Shown: one piece after another, positions 37,924 to 46,420 of the stretch
Layout: every line of letters starts with the position of its first letter
Position numbering within the stretch: the stretch's first letter is position 1
Assembly (NCBI GenBank): GCA_902552475.1
Contig: CACDJC010000005.1
Coordinates: 1-57,186, forward strand
Length of the DNA stretch: 57,186 nt
Direction: 5' to 3'
Origin: an uncultured Pelagibacteraceae bacterium
GTDB taxonomy: Bacteria; Pseudomonadota; Alphaproteobacteria; Pelagibacterales; Pelagibacteraceae
Translations under genes and position numbers: made by a program
Notes under the pieces: model-generated
Told to the model about the DNA's origin: nothing
The model's input: the letters and a program-made list of their open reading frames with translations, nothing else
Databases searched by the model: none

Positions 37924-39162
37924 TCAATCAATTTTTCTATCTTTAAGCCACAAAAATATACCAACTGGAAAGAAATATATAATATTTATATAATTATTGA
38001 AAAAGCTACCAGTTGGTATTACTGGCCACAATGAAATAAGCATTGATGCCAAAATGCATATTCTAGGAAAATCAAAATAGTAATAACGATCTCTAATCTT
38101 TAAAAATATATGTTTTATGGAAAGAAAGCATAAATATAAGAATATTGAAAATATTATAAAAAAACCTACTAACCCAGTCTCAGATAATAGTTGAAAATAA
38201 GTATTATGTGGGTGACTTGTGCATACATAGGGTAATTTTTGGTATTTTAAATTATTTCTACAATGGTTTTGAAAATTTTTAGGTCCAACACCAAAAAATT
38301 TGTTTGATTTAAATAAATCAAGAGCAATTAAAAAATGTCCTTTGTGTTGATATGAAAAATTATCAGTGATACCGGCCTGATCAAATGTTGATTTAAACAT
38401 CCTATCTGAAATTCTTTTATCCTGTATAGAAAAAATAAATATAATTGAAAAAAATAATATTACTAAAAACAATAAGTATTTTGAATATTTATTGGGCATG
38501 AATATTAAATAAAAAAAAGTAAAAATAACAAATAAAAAAGATGCTCTTTCTCCACTTAAAAAAATAATTACTGAAACAAAAATTAAAAATACTATAAATA
38601 TATATTCATACTTCCTTATCCTAGAAATTTTGCTTAGATAAAATAATGCTATAAGTATAGGTAATAATCTTGATAAATAACTTCCAAATATTAATTCGTC
38701 ACCAAAAAAACTAGAAATTCTAACATTGTGCATTTTATAACCAACAATATTTTCCCCTGTAAAATATTGAATATAACCGTCTACAACTAGAATTAAAAAA
38801 CAAAAAAAGAGAGAATAAAAAATATATTTAACAACATCCTTTTTATAATCAAATAAAAACCAAACTGCTAATGCAAAAATAAAAAATCTAAAATAAACTA
38901 GAGATTTCAATGATGAAACGAATTTATAATCTGAAAAAACAGAACAGATTAAACACCAAAAATAAAAAAAAATAAAAATATAAAAAAACCAATTTTTAAA
39001 ATATTTATATTCTTTGTTAACAAGACTAAAAGTAATAAATAACACAGCTGATAAAGAAATTAAAAAATCAGAAAGTAAAGGGCCAGATATTAAAGCAAGT
39101 GGCAATAAAACAAATGAAAAATATATAGTATTAACAATATAATTGTTTATTTTTTCTTTCAT
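37924..39162 (-). CDS. O-antigen ligase/polymerase family membrane protein (WaaL/Wzy_C)
   Basis: The 412-residue protein has about ten to twelve predicted membrane helices, with FLSGERASFL, and the large periplasmic loop carries CTSHPHNTYFQLLSETGLVG. The HPHN and ETG motif pair is the hallmark of the Wzy_C superfamily, which includes O-antigen ligases and polymerases. It could ligate glycan to lipid A core or polymerise repeat units. It is one base from the WecA-like gene. Confidence 0.87.
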   Translation of the reverse strand: MKEKINNYIVNTIYFSFVLLPLALISGPLLSDFLISLSAVLFITFSLVNKEYKYFKNWFFYIFIFFYFWCLICSVFSDYKFVSSLKSLVYFRFFIFALAVWFLFDYKKDVVKYIFYSLFFCFLILVVDGYIQYFTGENIVGYKMHNVRISSFFGDELIFGSYLSRLLPILIALFYLSKISRIRKYEYIFIVFLIFVSVIIFLSGERASFLFVIFTFFYLIFMPNKYSKYLLFLVILFFSIIFIFSIQDKRISDRMFKSTFDQAGITDNFSYQHKGHFLIALDLFKSNKFFGVGPKNFQNHCRNNLKYQKLPYVCTSHPHNTYFQLLSETGLVGFFIIFSIFLYLCFLSIKHIFLKIRDRYYYFDFPRICILASMLISLWPVIPTGSFFNNYINIIYFFPVGIFLWLKDRKID

Positions 39163-40131
39163 TTAATTGTCAAATTTAAATATTAATACAAAATAAGTAA
39201 AAATTGAAATAAATATAAAATATATAACGGAAGTTTTAATTATATTTGAAATAATAATTGGAAAAAAAGATAGAGAAACATAAATTAAATTAGCATAAAT
39301 CAAATTGAATTTTTTAAATAGAATATAGTGAAAGTGTTTTTGATCTCTGGCAAATGGACTTTTTTTTTTTAATAACCTTAAAAAAAATAATCTGACCATA
39401 TCTATTCCCATGATTAAAAATATAGAAATAATAGAAAAAACATCAACTTTTGAATAATAATTTAATTCGATGGAAGTAAATATAAAATATGATGCTAATA
39501 TAGTTGTTCCAGAATTACCTAAAAAAAGTTTATTATTATAATTAAAAGGAAATAATGCAATCAATGTACTCAACAAAGTTATGTCAATTAAATTTAACCC
39601 ACTAATAGATATTAAGTTTTTCATAATAATTATTGATCCTATTGAAATTAATATTACCAACCCATTTATTCCATCAGCCATATTCATTGCGACATATAAT
39701 AATAATATACATGCTAGGGTTACAATAATTTTTAGTCTACCAAAATAGTATTCAGAATTTAAATTTTCAAAAAAAATTTTTTCGATTACAACAAAATCAT
39801 TTAATAAAATAAAAATTAAAGAAATTATTAGTATGATTAAAATCCTAATTGAAGGGAAAATATTATATTTATCATCAAAAAAACCAACTGCAAAAAAACT
39901 TAACAAATATATAATTAATATAATTTGATTATTTTCAATTGAATTAAATCTAAAAGCAAATAGCAAAGATAATGATAAAAAAATTATTATTCCACCAATT
40001 ATTGGTGTCGCTGTAGAGTGTATTTTTCCTTTATCTGGCATATCTAGCAACTGTAATTTTTCGCCAATAGATTTAGAAAAAAAGGACAGGCAAGTAGTTA
40101 AAATAACAATAGATAATACTAATGAAAACAT
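39163..40131 (-). CDS. WecA/MraY-family undecaprenyl-phosphate sugar-1-phosphate transferase
   Basis: The 322-residue protein has about ten membrane helices, the family motif FFDDKYN, NMADGINGLV, the acidic NYNNKLFLGNSGTT segment, and the KHFHYILF histidine motif seen in WecA. It starts glycan assembly by moving a sugar phosphate (GlcNAc-1-P or a dideoxy derivative) from UDP onto undecaprenyl phosphate. The next gene downstream is the ligase-like protein. The upstream gap to the AsnB gene is about 100 bases of AT-rich DNA with no other feature. Confidence 0.9.
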   Translation of the reverse strand: MFSLVLSIVILTTCLSFFSKSIGEKLQLLDMPDKGKIHSTATPIIGGIIIFLSLSLLFAFRFNSIENNQIILIIYLLSFFAVGFFDDKYNIFPSIRILIILIISLIFILLNDFVVIEKIFFENLNSEYYFGRLKIIVTLACILLLYVAMNMADGINGLVILISIGSIIIMKNLISISGLNLIDITLLSTLIALFPFNYNNKLFLGNSGTTILASYFIFTSIELNYYSKVDVFSIISIFLIMGIDMVRLFFLRLLKKKSPFARDQKHFHYILFKKFNLIYANLIYVSLSFFPIIISNIIKTSVIYFIFISIFTYFVLIFKFDN

Positions 40132-40234
40132 TTTTGATATTAATTAACTATCAGAGTATTTAAAATTTACTAGGAGATTATATTAAACAAAAAGATGTTA
40201 AAAAATAATAACTAATTTTAAGTTTTTATATTAC

Positions 40235-42145
40235 TTAAGATTTTGTTGATTTGTATGCATTTTTTAACTCTTGATACAACAATTCTTTAGATTTTTTTTC
40301 TTTAAAAAGTCTACAAAATAGTTCGATTATAACTATGGAAAACTGATATGTATATTTTTGAATATTCCCACTTTGCAAAAGGTTGTATTTAATATCACTT
40401 TGTTTAATTTTAAAAATTTCTTCACAAAATTTTAAGTCCAAATTTTTTATCAGATTTTCAAGTATTGGATTTAAGTTTAATTCCGTACCAACTTTATTTC
40501 TTTTAATTATTCTATTTGGAACATTATTTTTTTTTGCTAAAAGTTTAATTATATATTTTTGATTATTTGGTAATATAAAATTTTTTTTAATTTTATATTT
40601 CAATTTTGTGTTTAGTGCTAAAGATAAAAAATCTTCATAAAGAAATGGAACTCTTATTTCCACAGAATTACTCATACCTACTCGATCAGCTCTGTGATTA
40701 TATAAATGGATTCGATTTTTAAAAGTGTAAAAAATAAAAGACAAATTTTCATTCTCAAATTTATTATTTACAAATTTATATAGATTTAAACTTTCTTTCC
40801 AATCAGATAGAGCATATGGTTTGTTTAAAACTATATTAAATAAAAATTCTAAATTAAAAAAATTTAAAGGCTGAAATAAATAAGAGTCTGTAGTTGGATT
40901 TATTTCAGAAAAGTTAAAAAAATTTAAACTTGTATATTTTCTAAAAAATTTATTTGTTAATAAAAATTTTTTACTATTATAAAATAAATTCCTTTGAAAA
41001 AAATCATTATGAAATTCATATCCTCCAAATATTTCATCTGCACCATCACCTGCGAGTAATACTTTTACACCAGAATTGTGCGCTTTTTCAGATACTTTAG
41101 ATAAAGCTAACGCTTCACTTTTGTTAGGATTTTCAAAATAATAAGCGAAATCAACTAATTGCTTCAAAAAATCAATGTTTTCATCTTTGATTCTTATTAA
41201 TTCAAATTTTTTTTCTTTATTAATTAATTTAGCATAAGGATAATGAGAATAATCTTTAGATTCATAAAAAAATAAAGGTATTTTACCTTCGATAAATTGT
41301 TTTGATTTATATGCTACCAATGTAGAGTCAATACCACCACTATACATTATTCCAACAGGAACATCTGATTGACAATGTTTTTTTATAGTTTCTGTAAATA
41401 CTTTGTCATAAAGTTCAATTATGTTTTTATTTGAATTAATATTTTTAAACTTATCTTTATTTACAATATTTTCAATTTTGAAATATTTTATATTCTCAAA
41501 TGTATTTTTTTCAAAATTAAATTTAATATAACTTCCTTGTTCAACTTTTTTAATATCTTCAAATATATGATCTTCATCAAAATGTTTACCAAAAAATAAA
41601 TCTTTTTTTATCTTATCAGAATTAAAATTTAATTTTTCAATAAAGGGAATTATTGATTTTATTTCTGAAGAAAAAACTAGTTCATTATTTTTATAAAAAT
41701 AACTAAGTGGTTTTAATGCTATTTTATCAACACAAAGATAAATTTCTTTTTTTGGTAAATCAATTATAGCAAATGAAAACATACCTTTAATTATGTTAAT
41801 GGTTTTTTCAAATCCCCAATTTATATATGATTCATAAATCACTTCAGTATCACTTGAAGTTTCAAATTTTACCCCAACGTCTTCTAGTTCTTTTTTAATT
41901 TCTTTAAAATTATATATTATCCCATTGAACAAAAGATAAACTTGATTATTTTTTTTTATAAATGGTTGCATTGATTTATTGCTAACATCCAAAATTGAAA
42001 GTCTATTAAATCCAATAAATAAATTTTTGTCTGCTATTTCTATTGATCTAGTATTATCTTTTCCCCTATGACTAATTAAATTGAGTGAGTCATTAAATTT
42101 ATATAGAGATATTTTGCTGTTAATTGATCCTAAAAATCCACACAT
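40235..42145 (-). CDS. AsnB-type glutamine-dependent amidotransferase
   Basis: The 636-residue protein has an N-terminal class II glutaminase domain starting MCGFLGS, so C2 is the nucleophile, and HRGKDNT. A C-terminal ATP-pyrophosphatase domain has the PP-loop SGGIDS at 269-274 and LLAGDGADEIFGGYEF. It belongs to the asparagine synthetase B family. In O-antigen loci such enzymes amidate uronic acids. A true asparagine synthetase role is also possible. Confidence 0.85.
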   Translation of the reverse strand: MCGFLGSINSKISLYKFNDSLNLISHRGKDNTRSIEIADKNLFIGFNRLSILDVSNKSMQPFIKKNNQVYLLFNGIIYNFKEIKKELEDVGVKFETSSDTEVIYESYINWGFEKTINIIKGMFSFAIIDLPKKEIYLCVDKIALKPLSYFYKNNELVFSSEIKSIIPFIEKLNFNSDKIKKDLFFGKHFDEDHIFEDIKKVEQGSYIKFNFEKNTFENIKYFKIENIVNKDKFKNINSNKNIIELYDKVFTETIKKHCQSDVPVGIMYSGGIDSTLVAYKSKQFIEGKIPLFFYESKDYSHYPYAKLINKEKKFELIRIKDENIDFLKQLVDFAYYFENPNKSEALALSKVSEKAHNSGVKVLLAGDGADEIFGGYEFHNDFFQRNLFYNSKKFLLTNKFFRKYTSLNFFNFSEINPTTDSYLFQPLNFFNLEFLFNIVLNKPYALSDWKESLNLYKFVNNKFENENLSFIFYTFKNRIHLYNHRADRVGMSNSVEIRVPFLYEDFLSLALNTKLKYKIKKNFILPNNQKYIIKLLAKKNNVPNRIIKRNKVGTELNLNPILENLIKNLDLKFCEEIFKIKQSDIKYNLLQSGNIQKYTYQFSIVIIELFCRLFKEKKSKELLYQELKNAYKSTKS

Positions 42146-42217
42146 AAAAATAAAAAATTTAAATTAATATTCAATAATTAAAAATTGTTTATATTAAATT
42201 TAAAACAAATAACAAAG

Positions 42218-43567
42218 TTAATTTAACTCATTTAATATTTTTTTAATTTTGTTAATATTAAATTTTTCAAAATAAAAATTTTTAAATTTCCTAAGGTATG
42301 AAATGTTTTCAAATCTAATATTTTTAGAGATTATATTTTTAAATTTTTTATTGTTCTTAATAATTAATTCTTTTGGAAAGTTATCGTCAAATAGATTTGG
42401 CTTAATAGTATTTTTAAAGTGAAGAGGTATTACGTTATAAAATAATCCTTCATAAGCAATTGATGAATTTACGAACAAAATATAATTAGAATTTTTTAAA
42501 TCATTATGCAAATTATTGTTTGACAATATTATCTTTTTACTGCCCTGAAGTTTTTTTTTTATTTCTCCAAATCTTTTTTTATTATTTTTAATTATTGGGT
42601 GAACCCTTACAATAATTTTTTTTATATTGATGCTATTTTCTATGTTTTTGCAAAATTTAATCATCTCAATTTCTAAATTTTCGAAATCATCAAGTGCAAT
42701 AACAATATTATTATTTAAATTTTTTTGATTTTTTCTCCATTTGCAGGAGCCTAGTTTAAAAACTTCTGAAAATTTAATTTTATTTTTTAAATAACTTTTT
42801 GTTATACTGCCAGTTGTTGCTATATAATCTGGGTTATATTTTTTTTTTAAATTTCTAAGAATTCCAATTTGATTCTTTTTTAATACTGAAAATTGATATC
42901 CTATAGTTTTAACATTTTGGTCTAAAGTTTTTATTTGATAATTTAATAACCTCTCCCATGCATGTCCCTCAAAAGTAAAAATTACAATTTTTGGTTTTAA
43001 TTTATAAATACATTTCATTAACTGACTAACATGCCGTAAATTTTTTAAAATTGAAAAAAAATCAAAAATTTTAATTTGATCACTTATTGAATTATATTTT
43101 TTTGAAAAAATAAAATTTAATATTTCCTTAAATAATAATAATAAATTTTTAAATTCCTCGGATAAATTAAGTCTTTTTCCCAAAACTTGGTTTTTATAAT
43201 TTTTTTTTGAAAGAGATGAAATATTTATATTAGAAAAATTTCTGTATATTTTTTTACTTTTTATTTTTTTTTTATTGAACTTTTCGTTTAATTTTCCAAA
43301 ATATATGTCATTGTTAAAACTGTCATAGCCAAGAAAATTTGATATTAATAAAATATCGACAGATTCTTTTTTTAAATTTTCATCTAGTTGATGATTGTCA
43401 AAAACATATTTATAAATCCTATTAATAAATTTATTAAAACTGAACTTTTGTATATTTTGAGATTCATAAGCACTGTTAATTTTACTAATGGAATGAGATA
43501 TAAAATCTGAATTTTTTGAATTTAGAAATCTATCAAATTTAAATTGATAAGTTTTTGTTTTAATCAT
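42218..43567 (-). CDS. GT-B-like surface carbohydrate transferase with HP and SS motifs
   Basis: The 449-residue soluble protein has no close family I can name with certainty. I see FEGHAWERLL (E200-G201), RVHPII (H323-P324) and FVNSSIAYEG (S368-S369). An acidic/glycine site followed by HP and SS motifs is the layout of bacterial sialyl/KDO-type GT-B transferases. The N-terminal 150 residues resemble TIGR04326-type surface carbohydrate proteins. It lies one base from the sulfotransferase gene. A CMP-nonulosonate transferase is plausible given the pse genes to the right. Confidence 0.55.
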   Translation of the reverse strand: MIKTKTYQFKFDRFLNSKNSDFISHSISKINSAYESQNIQKFSFNKFINRIYKYVFDNHQLDENLKKESVDILLISNFLGYDSFNNDIYFGKLNEKFNKKKIKSKKIYRNFSNINISSLSKKNYKNQVLGKRLNLSEEFKNLLLLFKEILNFIFSKKYNSISDQIKIFDFFSILKNLRHVSQLMKCIYKLKPKIVIFTFEGHAWERLLNYQIKTLDQNVKTIGYQFSVLKKNQIGILRNLKKKYNPDYIATTGSITKSYLKNKIKFSEVFKLGSCKWRKNQKNLNNNIVIALDDFENLEIEMIKFCKNIENSINIKKIIVRVHPIIKNNKKRFGEIKKKLQGSKKIILSNNNLHNDLKNSNYILFVNSSIAYEGLFYNVIPLHFKNTIKPNLFDDNFPKELIIKNNKKFKNIISKNIRFENISYLRKFKNFYFEKFNINKIKKILNELN

Positions 43568-44214
43568 TAAAATTCGTATTTAAAAAATTCTATATCTTTT
43601 TTAAAGTTTTTATAAATTTTATCTTTCAAAATATCATTATAATATTCTCTATAATTTCTATGGCCAGACATATTCATATGCTTTAGATCATTTCCATCCT
43701 TAAATATTTTTTCAGAAATATTTTTAAAATCTTTATTTATATTTTCAAATCTTATCAACTTATCAAGACAAAAGTTTTTTTTATCTTTTGTGCAAAATTC
43801 ATACTGATGTAAAACATGTGAGTTAAATCTTAAATCAAAATCAATAAATTCCTCTAAAGTAAAATTTTTAAATTTATTACTAATTTTCTTCGAATAAAAA
43901 AATCTAGAAACCATTCTATCCCAAGGATTTCTTATGACTGCAAATTTATAAAAATTATCAAAGTCTTTTTTGTTAAATTTTTCATAAAACTGAAAACAAG
44001 TAATATGAGAATTGAAAAAAAAGAACTCTTTATTTTTTAATGAAAAATAATAATTATTTTTATTACTAGTAAATTTATTCAAAATTGATGTTGAAAATTT
44101 TTTTAGAATTAAACTATACTCTTTATTAATTAATGCATTTGATACTGATACTCCTGCATTTTTTGGTAAGTGAAAAAAAATGTATTTATATTTTTTTGAG
44201 ATAACTAATGCCAT
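43567..44214 (-). CDS. Carbohydrate sulfotransferase family protein
   Basis: The 215-residue protein has the PAPS 5'-phosphosulfate loop in HLPKNAGVS (residues 15-23) and the 3'-phosphate-binding motif VIRNPWDRMVSRF (93-105), both typical of Sulfotransfer_2 enzymes. It would add sulfate from PAPS to a surface sugar. The substrate is unknown. Sulfated surface glycans would fit a marine bacterium. Confidence 0.85.
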   Translation of the reverse strand: MALVISKKYKYIFFHLPKNAGVSVSNALINKEYSLILKKFSTSILNKFTSNKNNYYFSLKNKEFFFFNSHITCFQFYEKFNKKDFDNFYKFAVIRNPWDRMVSRFFYSKKISNKFKNFTLEEFIDFDLRFNSHVLHQYEFCTKDKKNFCLDKLIRFENINKDFKNISEKIFKDGNDLKHMNMSGHRNYREYYNDILKDKIYKNFKKDIEFFKYEF

Positions 44215-44262
44215 ATTCTTAATTGAAATTTGTAATAATATATATACATGATGTGATCAATT

Positions 44263-45096
44263 ATGAAATATAAAGTTATAGATAATTTTTTGAGCGAAGA
44301 ACTATGTAATAATTTAATTGAGGATGCAGAAAAGTTTTCAAAGAACGATCACATAAAAGTTTTGAACGAAAGATTGCTATTACCATCAACAAGCTTATTT
44401 TTTTCAAATCTACTTAAAAAATCAAATTATTGGAATGCACTTCATGAAAAGCTAAATTCTCAAGAATTTTTAAATACTTTAATGAAAAATCTTGAAATAG
44501 ATGACCAGAATTTCGTTATAACAAATTTTTTTTTTAATAAAAATCCTGGTTTTTTTTTAAATAAATATAAAAAATTAAATTCTCAAAAAATTTCAACTAT
44601 CGGAAATTTAAATTTAATTTTTTACTTACTATTTAAATTTTTTAGATCTTTGCATAGAATTTTAAAATATAAATTTACAAATAAAAAATATGTAGAGTTG
44701 CTTTACGATTATTCAAAATCTCCAAATGGTTACAAAAGAGAAATTCATAGAGACTCTGACTCAAGAACAATTGTTTTCCTCATGTATTTAAATAGTCTGA
44801 GCGAAGAAGGAGAAGGTGGAGACTTAAGATTATTTGAATATATTAAGAAAGAAACAAAAATACCTTCAAGACCTTATGAAGAAGATTGTAAAATTTTACA
44901 GAAATTTTCACCAAAACCAGGAAGATTAGTAACTTTTTTAAATTCTTATGACAGCCTGCATGATGTTAGTGAAATGAAAAATCATAAAGGCTTTAGGCAC
45001 TTTCTTTATGGATCGTTTACGCTATTAGCAAAAAAAAATATACTTCTTAAAAAAAGTTCAGGTAATTTAAAAACAAATTTCGAAATTTTTGATTAA
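44263..45096 (+). CDS. 2-oxoglutarate/Fe(II)-dependent dioxygenase
   Basis: The 277-residue protein has the iron triad pattern HRD (H162, D164) and SLHDVSE (H233), with R245 ten or so residues on as the 2OG-binding arginine candidate. GGDLRLFEY and FLNSYDSLH fit the prolyl-hydroxylase-like 2OGFeDO family. A hydrophobic insertion near residues 115-135 may touch the membrane. It overlaps the next aminotransferase gene by one base. The substrate, protein or sugar, is unknown. Confidence 0.8.
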   Translation: MKYKVIDNFLSEELCNNLIEDAEKFSKNDHIKVLNERLLLPSTSLFFSNLLKKSNYWNALHEKLNSQEFLNTLMKNLEIDDQNFVITNFFFNKNPGFFLNKYKKLNSQKISTIGNLNLIFYLLFKFFRSLHRILKYKFTNKKYVELLYDYSKSPNGYKREIHRDSDSRTIVFLMYLNSLSEEGEGGDLRLFEYIKKETKIPSRPYEEDCKILQKFSPKPGRLVTFLNSYDSLHDVSEMKNHKGFRHFLYGSFTLLAKKNILLKKSSGNLKTNFEIFD

Positions 45097-46415
45097 TGAT
45101 AAATTCAAAAGATAAAAATCAAATACTTTATAAACAAGCCAAAAATATTATACCTGGTGGCACAATGCTATTTTCTAAGAGACCTGAAAATTATTTACCA
45201 AACAAATGGCCAACATATTTTAAAAAAGCTAAAGGTGCATATGTGTGGGATTTAAATAATAAAAAATATTTAGATATGTATTTTGGAGTAGGTCAAAGTG
45301 TTCTTGGATATGCAAATTCTAAGGTGGATGATGCTGTAATAAAATCAAATAAATCTGGAAATATTGCAAGCTTAAATTCATTTCAAGAAGTTGAGTTAGC
45401 AAAAAAATTAATAAAAATTCATCCATGGTCTGGTTTTGCTCGTTTTGCTAAAACCGGAGGAGAGGCCGGTGTTATTGCTACAAGAATTGCAAGATCAATA
45501 AATAATAAAGAAAAGATTGCAATATGCGGATATCATGGATGGCATGATTGGTACTTAGCTGCAAATATAAAATCTAAAAATAATTTAAATTCACATTTAT
45601 TAAAAGGTTTAAAGTCTGTAGGAGTTCCAAAATCTTTAAAAAATTCAGTTTATCCATTTCGATTGAATAATTTTGATGATTTTAAAAAAATTACTAAAAT
45701 TAAAAATTTATCAGCTATTGTAATGGAAGTTCAAAGAGAAAAAGATCCAAATATAGAATTTTTAAGAAGTATTAGGAAATTTTGCAATAAAAATGGGGTA
45801 ATTTTAATTTTTGATGAATGCACATCTGGATTTAGAGAAACATATGGAGGAATACATCTAAAATATGGGATTTACCCAGATATATTAACATTGGGTAAAT
45901 GTTTAGGTAACGGTTATCCAATTACTTGCGTTCTTGGTAAAAAAAAATATCTAAAGTATGCTTCTAGGAGCTTTATAAGTAGTACTTTTTGGACAGAAAA
46001 ATCTGGTTTAGTAGCTGCATTAAAAACAATTGAAATAATGAAAAAAAATAAAACTTTTGAAAAAGTAAAAAGAACAGGAAAAAAAATTAAAAGTATTTGG
46101 AAGAAAATTTCAAATAAGTATGATTTACCAATAATAATATATGGATTAGATTCTATTCCATGTTTTAAAATCTTATCAAAAAATTCAAATAAATATAAAA
46201 CGCTAATTACTCAAGAAATGTTAAAGAATAACATTTTAGCTTCAAACCAAATGTACATATCAACTGTACATACAAATAAATTAATAAGAAGATATCAAAT
46301 AGTACTCGATAAAATTTTTTCAACTATTAAAAAATGTGAAAATAATAAAAAATTAATTTATAAAGTATTAAAAAATAAAGAATCAAGTAGTGATTTTAAT
46401 AGATTGACTGGATAA
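45096..46415 (+). CDS. Class III aminotransferase (glutamate-1-semialdehyde aminomutase-like)
   Basis: The 439-residue PLP enzyme has GGEAGVIATRIAR, GYHGWHDWY, LIFDECTSGFRETYGG with D240, and LGKCLGNGYP with the PLP lysine K268. Sequence style is HemL-like, but its place in a polysaccharide locus and its pairing with a dioxygenase suggest a sugar or small-molecule role rather than heme synthesis. It ends five bases from the convergent pseC fusion gene. Confidence 0.87.
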   Translation: MINSKDKNQILYKQAKNIIPGGTMLFSKRPENYLPNKWPTYFKKAKGAYVWDLNNKKYLDMYFGVGQSVLGYANSKVDDAVIKSNKSGNIASLNSFQEVELAKKLIKIHPWSGFARFAKTGGEAGVIATRIARSINNKEKIAICGYHGWHDWYLAANIKSKNNLNSHLLKGLKSVGVPKSLKNSVYPFRLNNFDDFKKITKIKNLSAIVMEVQREKDPNIEFLRSIRKFCNKNGVILIFDECTSGFRETYGGIHLKYGIYPDILTLGKCLGNGYPITCVLGKKKYLKYASRSFISSTFWTEKSGLVAALKTIEIMKKNKTFEKVKRTGKKIKSIWKKISNKYDLPIIIYGLDSIPCFKILSKNSNKYKTLITQEMLKNNILASNQMYISTVHTNKLIRRYQIVLDKIFSTIKKCENNKKLIYKVLKNKESSSDFNRLTG

Positions 46416-46420
46416 AATAC

